Part shown: one piece after another, positions 46,955-59,495 of the stretch
How positions within the stretch are numbered: the first letter of the stretch is position 1
Layout: each line of letters begins with the position of its first letter
Origin: Diphasiastrum complanatum
Lineage: Eukaryota > Streptophyta > Lycopodiopsida > Lycopodiales > Lycopodiaceae
DNA length: 64,000 bases
Reading direction: 5' to 3'
NCBI GenBank assembly: GCA_029204225.1
Contig: CM055096.1
Coordinates: 32,687,076-32,751,075 of the forward strand
Position numbers and translations under genes: made by a program
The notes under the pieces: generated by a model
The model's database searches: none
The model's input: only the letters and a program-made list of their open reading frames with translations
Told to the model about the DNA's origin: nothing

Positions 46955-47573
46955 TGATGACAATCGCGGATGCAACAATTTTGATGTATTTTAGATATGA
47001 TTGTTGGTCAATGTCAGCTGTATCATTCCTACAATCCTCCAGAATGTAGATAGACACTGTTGATCTACATTTTAGATTAACACAACATTCAACAAAATTC
47101 AACCATTGTGCAAAATTGATAAAATGAGTGAATGAGATACACAAGCGATGGTGGACAATAACTCATTCAAGATCAGACAAGATAAGAGTGATATGTGCAT
47201 AATAGCTACAATATCATCTATAGATCTTCTTGTTTTTTGTGCGTTTTATGACAGACCCACACAACGTGTTGGTGTGAGAGAAGTGGCGCTCTCCCATGAG
47301 TAATGTCTCGCTTACTAGCGGATTTCTTGGATCTCTGTGGATCCTGCTTAGAAAACTTGTCTCGCTCGTAGGCGGACTTCTATTCTGTATTCTGTCTAAA
47401 TGTCTTGCTTATTAGCATTAGACTACTTCTTGTATCATGCATCAACCAGAATATATATAGTCGCGTCGTGTAACTTCTAGATTAGAGTGATTCAACATCT
47501 ACATCTAATCACGAATTACAAGAGTGGCAGATTAGCCATGACCTAGAGTGCATATGCTGATGTCATGATATCA
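46955..47573 (-). repeat. LTR-like segment
   Basis: It begins TGATGACAATC and ends CATGATATCA, so the termini form TGAT...ATCA. On the minus strand it contains CGCCTACGAGCGAGACA and CGCTAGTAAGCGAGACA, like the GCCAACGAGCGAGACA phrase near the end of LTR A. It is therefore probably an LTR of a related family on the minus strand. No target duplication was seen. Confidence 0.5.
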
Positions 47574-47583
47574 GATCATATAT

Positions 47584-48546
47584 CTATACTTCTTGGTACT
47601 TGCATAATCTTGCTGGTCCTTTTTGGAAAGTGAGGGCAGAAAACTTGATGTGATATCTAAATGACATTGATGAGTTACATACTCTGCACTCAACTTGTTG
47701 ATTTTGTTCCGTATCCCAACCATCATCCAACAACTCGGCGATTATTTCATCACTCAAGTCCATACAAATGAACATTGTTTTTGTTTGTCGAACATTGCAT
47801 TTGGAAAAAAATCAACAAAATTAGTAAAAGATAGATACCAACTTAATCTATTATTCTTTGAACCAGTGCTACATTTTAATATACTCTGAATATCAATATA
47901 TACTACAGATTTAAAACTTTTTGAAATGGCTGTATTAGGAGAAATCCATTCCTCACTTGAAAAATCTAGTAGAGGATATGGCTCAAATCTACCAACTAAA
48001 CCATTTTTATCAAAAAAATAGGCGTGATCATAAAAGAAAACTCTTGACTCTAAAAGTGATTTTAGAGAACGACCTTTATATCGTAAAATACCGATATATG
48101 ACATCAATTATTCCTGTAATCGATTGAATTGTTTGCCATTCAACGAAATTTGATGGATACAAATCTGCAAAACCAACAAAAATATCACAAAAAAAATTAA
48201 ATTTTAAAGAAAATGCTAACACTAAAGAAATTAAATCTGAAAACTTACAATTGCATTTTTTTCTATCATTTGGATTCAAATCATGAATGTTGAGGTCTTT
48301 GTGAAGATAAGCATGCTAAACTAAAACTTTCGTGATAGATTGACTGGCAGGTGATACTTTGAAATCGATTATCTTGCCTTTCCAAGATCTTTTTCTTTTC
48401 CGGAATGAGTATTTTACAGAGGGATGCATCAAGATCCATTGATGTTTTTGATATATTCTTGATATCCATTGATCTTCTGTATTTTTTTCAAGTGCAAATA
48501 TTGATTGCATCAATGGTTCCTCTTGATCTCCGATTATGCTAGCCAT
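47584..48546 (-). pseudogene. Broken gene of unknown family with one intron
   Basis: ATG at 48546 opens a 76-codon frame (MASIIGDQEEPLMQS, WISRIYQKHQWILMHPSVKY). After a single in-frame TAG at 48316 the same frame continues (HAYLHKDLNIHDLNPNDRKK) to a GTAAGT donor at 48248. The intron ends TTTTGCAG at 48165. Exon 2 continues in phase (YPSNFVEWQTIQSIT), then needs a frame change near 48100 to enter RYKGRSLKSLLESRVFFYDH and a 117-codon open stretch, and another at about 47755 (MDLSDEIIAELLDDGWDTEQ, with CRVC). Codons are AT-rich, unlike the copia remnants around it. I recognise no family. Function unknown; probably a pseudogene or retro-captured fragment. Confidence 0.55.
48165..48248 (-). other. 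84-nt GT-AG intron
   Basis: On the minus strand the donor is CAATT|GTAAGTTTTC and the acceptor TTGGTTTTGCAG|ATTTG. The intervening sequence is T-rich, as plant introns are. Removing it joins two frames without a stop at the junction. Confidence 0.65.
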
Positions 48547-48559
48547 TAGTCAAAAATAC

Positions 48560-48985
48560 ATGTACGTAAGCTGAAAATGGAGAGAATGTAGAGATTGAGA
48601 AGTAAACCTAAGAATGACAATCCAAAATAAGAGATATAATGAGGAGAATGAGAGGTATACCTAAGAATGACAAGAAGTTCCTAAACTACAAGGATTAGAT
48701 AACTATAGTTTATGACTATTGACGTCAAATCAACCTCGAGTGTACAAAGACGGGCAACGTAAGGGTATTTGGGCAGTAAATGTGGTCCAATCACAATCGT
48801 TTGTTCAGCCTGACGGGATATTTGAAAATCACAAAAAATTGGCTGGAAAAGTTAAAAACTATTTTCGTTTGTCAACCATTGTTACAGTTCATCATAGATG
48901 GACACCATTTATGGGACACATAAGCGTTGAAAGCGTGCAAAGTCAAAAACAACATCTTGACAAAGGGCCCATTTGAGTTCTAATA
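48560..48985. other. No recognisable gene
   Basis: This is the region 5' of the broken minus-strand gene. GAATGACAA phrases repeat at about 48612 and 48664 within ACCTAAGAATGACAA. An 85-codon plus-strand open stretch at 48719 resembles nothing. Confidence 0.4.
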
Positions 48986-48989
48986 TCCC

Positions 48990-50270
48990 CTAATGGGTCA
49001 TCGTTTCGTCCGTCAATGAAAACATCTTGATGCAAATTGAAGACTGTGAGAATAGCCACGATGCATGGGAAAAGCTAAAGCAGAAGTACAAAGTGAGGAC
49101 TGCCGCTTCCGTGATGCACCTTCACAATTAGCTACAAAGTCTATGATAGGATCGCAACCAGTTGGATCATCATGTCGAGAGGATCAGAACAATCTTTGCT
49201 CAACTTGCTGCATCTAGACAAGAGCACCAGGTCCCAGCACTACAACAGCTAATGTACTTCATGAAGACTCTACCTACTTCCTATCAGCCATTGAGAATGC
49301 TCATTCTAAGCTTGCCAGAAATGACATTTGAGTGAGCTATCAATCTTGTCGCTGATGAGAGACTGATGAAAGACAAAGGAGATGGAAGTAATGACCAGGA
49401 GAAGGTTTTTTTCACAAAAGGATTAGAAAAGAAAAACAATAACAAGCCCAGATTCGACAAGGTGAATTTAAGGTATTTGAATAGTGGCAACAACAATCAA
49501 GAATCATCTTCCTATGATCATTGTCACAAGCCAGGACACACAGCCAATAGATGTTGGTTCAACCCGACAATCCCTTGCATGCACTGCAAGAAGACGGGAC
49601 ATTATGCATATGAGTGCAGATTCAACCCCAAAAGAAAGAACAAGGCCAAAAAAATGAATGTTGTAGAGTCGTCGAAGGATGCAGACAAGAGCGATTAAGC
49701 CTTCACAATATTCGATGAAGCTTCCACAAGCTATACTAAGCAAGACTATGATGTAGTCATCGACTCAAGAGCAACTTCACACATTACTTGCGACAAGAAA
49801 GTCTTGATCAACTATAGAGAGCTTGAAAACAACAGAGTAGTGATTCTAGACGATGAGAGCTGACACGATGTCAAAGACATCGGGACTCTATAGCTATGAA
49901 CACTGTCAGGACAAGCAGAACTGCCAGGAGCACTGTATGTACCCTCAGTGAGGAGCGAACTATTATTAGTCCCGAAGATGGTAGATCTAGGAACTCGAGT
50001 CCTATTCAATGGCAATGTATGCCGGATGATCGAGAAACAACAAACAAGCTCCTGACAATTGGTTCTACAGAAGGTAACCTGTACCAACCTAAGATAATCA
50101 ATAGTTCTGATAGCATACTAAATGCATCAAAAAACGAAGATCAATTATGGCATAGAAGAATGTATCATCTGAACATGAGAAGCCTCTACGACATGAGAAG
50201 AAAGGAGATTGTTACGAGCCTGAAGATATTCAGACAATCAAGCGTTCAATCTTAAGAATATTAAAAACAA
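48990..50270 (+). pseudogene. Copia element L: gag, protease and pre-integrase
   Basis: Gag resumes where element A's family would (VSSVNENILMQIEDCENSH, then KLKQKYKVRTAASVMHLHN) and continues with LPTSYQPLRMLILSLPEMTF. Two zinc knuckles follow: YDHCHKPGHTANRC has lost its first Cys, and CMHCKKTGHYAYEC is intact (about 49579-49620). The protease start reads VVIDSRATSHITCD, where the usual Gly is Arg. The pre-integrase piece is LWHRRMYHLNMRSLYDMRRK (50145-50205). Stops at 49696 and later. Two knuckles set it apart from the single-knuckle elements nearby. Confidence 0.87.
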
Positions 50271-50573
50271 ATTAAAAACCTATTATTTTGGAAAATCTTA
50301 GATCTCCAGGCATAGCTCGTCATCGACTGGCCAAAGATTTGACATTAGAACACTTGTCGGAAGTGTAGCAAGATATATCATATCCTCCTTCAAACCTAGA
50401 TCCAAGCACAATCAAGCATCAAGAGATGGAGAGGATTATCTTGGTGTCACGCGAGAATTCATTTCCATGAGAGCAATAGCATAGTTTAGATTCAACATGT
50501 GCAAATGATCATTTGATTAACACTATGATCCACTAACAATTAACACTACACATCCAATAGATCAAGCTTACTA

Positions 50574-50670
<97 letters not shown>

Positions 50671-51070
50671 TGAATCTTACTCAATAATATTCCGTCGGGT
50701 CTTTTACGCTTTGCCGAGCGAATGATAAGTCATCTTAATACACCAAAAAAGAGTTGCTTTTCAAATTCAGAACAACTTCTCAAAGGGCTTTGCCTCCATT
50801 TTCAACGGTTAGGATATGCCCGCAGTGAGTTTCTTTTCTAGCCTAACCTCAACCCAAGATCGAAGCAATCTAGCATCAGGGAGAAGAAGTCAGTTGTCAC
50901 ACGTAGATTCATTCCCAAGAGAGCGATAGCATATCTCAGATTTCAACATGAATGGAAGATCCACATCTAACTCTAACATCCATTAACCCTAAGCATTAAC
51001 ACTACAATCATTAACACTAAATCCACAATGACGATAACTTACTCTTTCTCTCTCTCCCTTTCTCTCTCAC
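50271..51070. repeat. Two diverged copies of a roughly 450-bp unit, each with a CT tract
   Basis: TCACGCGAGAATTCATTTCC at 50447 and TCACACGTAGATTCATTCCC at 50897 begin comparable stretches. Both continue with AGAGAGC.ATAGCATA and CATTAACACTA-type sequence, and both run into CT tracts (50576-50667 pure; 51044-51068 interrupted). No gene is visible. Confidence 0.65.
50576..50667. repeat. (CT)n microsatellite, about 46 units
   Basis: A pure CT run of about 92 bases, ending CACATGAATC. Confidence 0.97.
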
Positions 51071-52145
51071 AAAAAACATAAGAAATAGCAATTCCAATAA
51101 CATTCAGATCCAACAATTAGCAAATACAACAAAAGCATGAGAGATGGAGGAAAAGAATTAGAGAGCAAAGACATTCAAATGTCCATTCCATAAGAGAACC
51201 AATATGCTTATATTGAAATGAAGATCTGAACATGAGGAGCAACTCGAGTTTGCCCCTATTTATAATGGAGAGAAGGGCCTTGGCATCAAAATCCTATTGG
51301 CCCATTTCTACTTCCCCAACTATTTAAATTTAAAAAAGAGTGGGAACCCATTCAAAATTGGAGGGAACCAATTTGAATTTGAATTTGAACCAATTTTGGT
51401 GGGAGTCCCAAATTTTATTCACTAATTTGACATTTAGGCCTATGACATCAAAAGTCCCGCAAAAAGGCCTAAAGTCCTTTTATTGACTTTCTAATTATCA
51501 AATAACTATGTGATCATTGGGTTGGACTTACACACACAGGGTGCCAAATCCCTCTCACTTATTAACTAGGGTTAGGGTTGCAATGGGATCCGCAAACCCT
51601 CCAATAGTATCCCCCACCAAAACTAGTGGCGGTCCCACAACACCTGCCTCAAAGCTTGAATGCAAATTTTCAATAATAGCCATATGGGTCCGGTGGCCAT
51701 TCATGAAAATCTTGTTCATTGACAAATGGGTAGTCGACACCATCCAAAAAAAGATCGCAAGATAATGCTTGTTGATGTTGATCCTTGTAGATAGGTGCAC
51801 CTGCTAGCAAAGACATTGTTGAAGCTAATGAGAAGGTTAAAGAAATTCTTTTTCTTGACATTTTCAAAAGTTTGTAACTTCCTCAACACTTAATGAAATG
51901 AGAAAAAAAAAAATCTCCAGAAAGCCCTTTCAATGCTTTACAACTCTCGCTATTCAGGAATTATGAAGAACAGAAGATTGGGCAAAAAATGAATCAAACA
52001 GGGCAGAAAAATAAAAAAAAATATGGAAATTTCTGGTTTTTTACAAAATTTTGTGGCCAATTTCAAAAATTTGTAACTTGCTCAATACTGAACAGAATTT
52101 AAAAAAAAAAAATTATATGACTAGAAAGCCCTTTCAATGCTCTAC
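51071..52145. repeat. Non-coding region with a 199-bp-spaced repeat pair
   Basis: No gene is recognisable; open stretches at 51517-51800 on both strands match nothing. CAAAAGTTTGTAACTTCCTC (51865) and CAAAAATTTGTAACTTGCTC (52064) start two similar units. Each continues through an A-run and AGAAAGCCCTTTCAATGC to CTATTCAG. The second unit ends exactly where copia element M begins. Confidence 0.6.
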
Positions 52146-52149
52146 AATC

Positions 52150-53200
52150 CTAGCTATTCAGATTGGCAGACGTCTTGAACTGCTTGAAGAATTTAAATGC
52201 TTCTGATTTGTTCTTCAAAAAGTAAGTAGCAGTCCATCGTGAGAAGTCATCAACGAAGGTAAGAAAATATAGTGTTCCCCTTGTGGTAGCAGTCTGCATT
52301 GGGCCACAAATGTCACTGTGTACAAGGTCCAACAAATTTCTAGAAGTGTGAACTGAATAAAAAATGAATGGACTTTTAGCATGCTTGTTGAGAATACAAC
52401 TTTCGCATGGAGAATTCGATTCACTGATTCGAGGCAAATCTTGTACCAAACTTTGTTTTGACATCTGTTGAATACTATTGAAGTTGAGATGGCCTAATCT
52501 GAGATGCCATAGCATTTCAGTTGATTCAGATGCAGTGGTGTGAAGAGCTTGACTGTTCGAAGAGTAGCAGTGGCTGAGCTTGTATAGATTGCCACTTCTT
52601 CTCCTGAAAGCTAGAGCTTTCTGAGACTTGTTAAAGATTGTGCAGCCATTTGTCTCAAATTTGATCCTCCGACCTGAATCAACGATTTTGCTAATTGAGA
52701 GCTGATTCTTGGTCAGATTTGGAACGTGGAGAACGTTGGATAGCAACTTGACTTCACCATTCTGAAATTCAACCCTGACTGTTCTCTCACCTTGGATTGA
52801 ATGTGATGAATTGTCTCCAAGTTACACAACTCGAGAGTGGGTGTATAATTCATAATCTTTGAACCAGTCTTTATGGTGAGTCATGTGTTGAGTTGCTCCA
52901 AGTCAAGATACCAAGAATTGATATCTTGTTGTTCTCCGACCTTGGTCATAAAAGCTGCTTCATCTTCCTCTTGCTGCTGGGTAAAAAAACTGGTTGAAGC
53001 ACTATGTGCTTGTTGTTGGTACTGCTTCTTCTTTTCATAGTTATATTTCAAAGTTCTACAGTCCTTGATTTCATGTCCAATTTTCTTGTAGTATCTGTAG
53101 AATACTTTCTGCTTTGATTGAAAGGATGAAGAATTTGAATTCGACCCTGAGCTAAAATTTGACCTAGAGCTAGAATTCGACCCTGAGCCAGAATTAACCC
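52150..53200 (-). pseudogene. Copia element M: gag end, protease, integrase start
   Basis: Reading leftwards on the minus strand: gag knuckle FYRYYKKIGHEIKDC, with its Cys replaced by Tyr (about 53090); QQQEEDEAAFMTKVGEQQD; a frameshifted protease (SWYLDLEQLNT). Then comes a 198-codon open frame (52746-52150) with LLSNVLHVPNLTKNQLSISK, pre-integrase WHLRLGHLNFNSIQQM and CESCILNKHAKSPF, and the integrase start LLDLVHSDICGPMQTATT and FLTFVDDFSRWTATYFLKNK. It is closely related to element C (12.5-13.4 kb) and clearly better preserved. It ends at 52150 inside the integrase. Confidence 0.9.
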
Positions 53201-53229
53201 TGGCTGCATATGCTCTTCTTTTTTAGTCT

Positions 53230-53640
53230 AAATTTATGATTCTTTGAATACAGTGTTTGTGAATCCGATCCTGAGGAGGAAGCTGATTGACAAATTCTTC
53301 TATGATGATACCATGTTTTGAGATCCATCTTAGTGAAGTATTCAGTGTAATCCACACACGTGCAGAAACCTCCATCCTTTTTCACTTTCAGAAGAACAAG
53401 AGCGTTCCAAATGTGATTTACTGAGCTATATATGTCTCATTCTCAGATAGTTTTTTATTTGATTTGAAATCTCTATCTCCTCCTTTTGAGCGAACCTATA
53501 AGGTTGCCTAAAGATAGGTTGACTTCTTGGAATTAACTCTATTCTGTGGTCTACTGACCTAAATGGGAGTAAACCATGAGATAATTTGGTTGGGAATACA
53601 TCTCACTTATGATATGATTTTTCATTGCTTATTTGTGATT
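53230..53640 (-). pseudogene. Ty3/gypsy RT fragment, internally deleted
   Basis: The minus strand has RFAQKEEIEISNQIKNYL near 53500, then KKDGGFCTCVDY joined directly to YFTKMDLKTWYHH (53385-53290). Compared with the gypsy RT pattern, the stretch between the CVDY and YFTKMDL motifs is missing. No other gypsy domain is attached with confidence. Confidence 0.8.
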
Positions 53641-56217
<2,577 letters not shown>

Positions 56218-56252
56218 CCACCAACCGCCCCGCAGTTAGTGAATCCCTTCGG

Positions 56253-56289
56253 GGGCAGTTAGCTCCCCGTAAGGGATAGCTAACTGCCC
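56253..56289. other. Perfect 12-bp hairpin next to the GA array
   Basis: GGGCAGTTAGCT (56253-56264) pairs perfectly with AGCTAACTGCCC (56278-56289). The 13-base loop itself contains CCCC/GGG complementarity. A third copy of the arm core, GCAGTTAG, lies at 56232. It could be a terminator-like or ribozyme-like structure at the 3' side of the RT gene, or simply a foldback remnant. Confidence 0.6.
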
Positions 56290-56342
56290 ACCAGAAGATA
56301 ATCAATATCATGTGGTAAAATGTAGACAAACTAGGAAAAGAT

Positions 56343-57353
56343 TCAAAGATAAATCCAAAATGGGTTTTCAGGAGTTCTCATTTGTGTTTTATCCATAAAG
56401 AACTTGATATTAGGGTTATTGATGAAACATATATCATCAATATACCTGAAAGAGTGTCGAAAATCATTCATGAAAGAGGTGAGGCCCAATATATATGATA
56501 GGGAATCCTCGAAAGAATTAGATTGATTATTGGGAAAAGGAGTAAAATCTGGACTGTTGAGTCTTTTAATGGCCAAATTTTGTGCAAAGAATTTACACAT
56601 AGAGCAGGGGTTATGTTGTGCTTTATCGATACCATTAACTTAAAGAGAGCTGGTAAGCCATTGTAGTTCGTCCTTGGCAATCCTGTTTTTAGAAAAAGTT
56701 TCAATATTTCTATGAAGCCATTTTCCCTTTCTAATATAACTCAGTGAGATATTTTTGCAAAAAGTAGCATGGTCCATTTTAGTAGTATCATCTATAGAAG
56801 TATAAGAAGGTAGGAGTTCCATAACTTTAAACCACCCATCGTAGAGTTCCGAAGCGACTTCATTCACATTAGCTTGCCTTAGAGTTATATGGTTTAGGCC
56901 TTTTTCTAAAGATTTTCGTAAGAGAGAACTCCTAACAATACTACAGTAGTCTGTGCAAACGACATGGCCAAATTTTTTCGAGATAAATTTGTTGAAACGA
57001 TTGAAAGAGTGACATTGGTAGGAATGAAGGTTATCTATATCAAATTGGCAAAAAACATCATAAGGAAAGTACCAATCATGTTTAACACTTGGTAGTAGAT
57101 AAGACCATCCAAAAGTAATATCATAGAATAGTTCGTCTACAATACCAAAAAGTCTGCGTAAAACATGAGTGTAAAAGTGCTTCACATGGATAGACTCAAA
57201 AACTCTATTTTGGTAACATAAATGTAGAAAAAGTCTCCCTGAGTCACTACTAGTGAAAAATTGGAGACCTCTGGTTGCTGAAACGTTGATTTGGAGACGT
57301 CCGGTTGCTGAAACGCTGATTTGCCCTCTAATTGTCCCTTCTTCATCTTGCAC
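56343..57353 (-). pseudogene. Reverse-transcriptase reading frame, YIDD motif, one stop
   Basis: One minus-strand frame runs from 57353 to 56343, interrupted only by a TAA at 56640. Near its start two copies of a 10-residue unit (ISVSATGRLQ and INVSATRGLQ) stand in tandem. The middle contains SSLLRKSLEKGLNHITLRQ, similar in style to the short LL.KGL.F motif at the start of Penelope-like RTs. After the stop come CSMCKFFAQNLAIKRLN and then HSFRYIDDICFINNPNI, a clear RT motif with the catalytic YIDD intact (about 56420-56440). Several core RT motifs expected before it are missing or not recognisable, so an internal deletion is likely. The frame ends soon after, before a thumb or endonuclease. 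Confidence 0.6.
57261..57320. repeat. 30-bp tandem duplication in the RT frame
   Basis: TTGGAGACCTCTGGTTGCTG starts at 57261 and TTGGAGACGTCCGGTTGCTG at 57291. The units differ at 3 of 30 positions and keep the reading frame. Confidence 0.93.
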
Positions 57354-58288
57354 ATCGATTAGGATCTGTAAAAATTCAACTTTTTGATTGGTAAGTCATC
57401 CTTGTTGCCACTGCTTTGTCCTTCCTTCCCTTTGAAATCTGAAAATCGCTTTTTCTTTCCCGTTCCTGATCCAGAAATGACTGAGTTCAGATTATTAAGA
57501 TTGAAATAGCTTGTCCTTTTGTTCGAGTTTTGGAAGTACTTGTCTTGGAGGGTAGAAAAGCTAGGACGTTTTAGAAGACGCTCTATTTTTCGGATATTTT
57601 TGGCATCTCCCAAGGGTGCAATCAATTTGGCGGAAGAGTCTTTAGCAAGTTCGATGAAAGCACAGTCATGTATGGGCGGATAAAGAGAAAAGTAATATGT
57701 GATTTCACTACATCCCTAGCCGGTTTATTTAGCCACATGAAGAAAGCATTTATCTGGTTTTGGAAGGAAGCACTAGGAAAAAGCTTGGTAAGGCTATTCA
57801 TAATGAACCAGATAGTATGATCAAACCAAATGATGGAGGAACTATTTTTGCATTTTTCACTGCATCTACATTTGAAAAAAGGTCTTTTCCAATTCCAGAT
57901 TCTGGCTTGGTGTAAGTTCATTCTATTGAAGTTAGTCTCAAAGTGTCCTTCATAACTGGCCCAGACTTGCTCAAAGGGGCAACAAGAGGGTTCAAATTTG
58001 TTCATGCGAATATTCATTTTTCAAGCACATGAACACTTTTCTAATGTGCGAATTGTAGAACTTCTCTTTTTCTTCAAACTTTTCAACAAAATCATTAAGA
58101 CGACTAAAAAGATTTTTCACAAGGCTCAACGGTTGTTTTTCCTTAACAAACTCAAGATAAATCATTACCCAGTCAATAGTCTCTAGCAAATCAATCAAGC
58201 AAAGAATCTTATCCTCAAGTCCAGTAGAAGAACATGTAGCCCTATCAGTGCTAATGATAAATTTATGCATCTCAACGGCCTTTTTCAT
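57354..58288 (-). pseudogene. N-terminal coding part of the retroelement, three frames
   Basis: Upstream of the RT frame, three overlapping minus-strand open stretches follow each other: 58288-57992 (helical, charged; ILCLIDLLETIDWVMIYLEF), 58017-57622 (Cys/Trp-rich: CPFEQVWASYEG, then WKRPFFKCRCSEKCKN and WFDHTIWFIMN) and 57625-57359 (basic, with GTGKKKRFSDFKGKEGQ). They overlap by 3-26 bases in different frames, so frameshifts probably split one original protein. The CRCSEKC cluster may bind zinc. I do not recognise the domain. Confidence 0.5.
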
Positions 58289-58481
58289 ACAACAAACAAT
58301 AGTCTGAACAAAAAGCTTAGGTAGAGGTAGGGGCAGCTTCCTGAAACCATCCCATGGACTAAACCATAAAAAAAGACCTTTGTTAGCTTATGAATCGGAT
58401 AAAAGATAAAGATTTCAGCACTATCCCAATCAAAGAATGGTCGGATTTACACCACCATGATGAGAAATAGAGAGAGATACA

Positions 58482-59495
58482 AAACTGCACCTAGTTCCTC
58501 TTGACCAAGCAAAACTGAAATCTTTTAAAACCTTTATTCATAATCCAACAAGTAAAGTATAGCTGAAAAGTAAAATATAGTACTATAAAGCATCATAAAG
58601 CATAACCACTTGCAAGACGTCCAACTGATACCTGCCACCATCCAACAAAACAAAATCGCACAAGTTAGTTTAGTGAGGAAGACAGGTGTCATCGCTAGGT
58701 GTCAGTTGTTATTCATGTCCGAAAGAAGTTATACTACTTAACAACTTCAAATAGTACTTTAAGTCATAGTCCAATCTTCCCAGACAAACAGTGTTTTAGC
58801 GATAGGCCAAGTCGTTATATCACCGTATCAGGACGAGTGCTATACTGATCAGCTTAAGGTCAATTGGTCCATATCAGTTCGTTTTCAACATAGTAAAGTA
58901 TGAAAAGGTTTAAACCGTTAAAGTTTTACTTAGCCAAAAGACCTGATGTGGACACGTGTGTTGGTGTTAGAGCAAATCCATGCTATACTGACCCAAGTGA
59001 CCCTTAAGTGTAAGGCATGTCACGCACTGTTGTCCATACTCTTGAGCATATCCATGCTTTCCAGTCGTATCTCACCAAGAGTCTAGAGTAACACAGAGAC
59101 GGGTAAGGTTGAGTGCTTCCATGGTTGTTACATATGAATAACATAACAACCATGGTATAGGAACACTGTGTAGGAAAGACATGATTAATAATTAGTAAGA
59201 GACTACCAATGTTTATGCTAGGTATTAGGGCAGATCTGTGCCATTCTAATCCTTAAGCAGAAACCACGACTCTTACACATATCCATGTTGTCTAAGATCG
59301 CATTATTGGAGTCCTTACTGTTCAGTTTTATGACAAGGTTTTATTTCACGGTGAGTTAATGTGACTTGTATACAAGGTTAGATGTGGTCTTATGTCGTTT
59401 CTTTTTTTGAAAAAAAGGAAGTAAAAGCACGATTGTGTAGAAGAATGCTATATCTTAAGGATGTATAGAACTGAACATACCATGCTTGCTGAAGC
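58482..59495. repeat. Right 1-kb direct repeat of the retroelement
   Basis: It starts AAACTGCACCTAGTTCCTC, after a short AGAGAGAGATAC remnant where the left copy has the long GA array. It ends CATGCTTGCTGAAGC. It includes a perfect 12-bp hairpin, CCATGGTTGTTA (59119-59130) and TAACAACCATGG (59144-59155), conserved in the left copy with one change. Confidence 0.93.

Noticed and set aside
47584-48546. Organellar DNA insert, because of high AT content
   Set aside because: No plastid or mitochondrial gene is recognised and a spliceosomal-type GT-AG intron is present.
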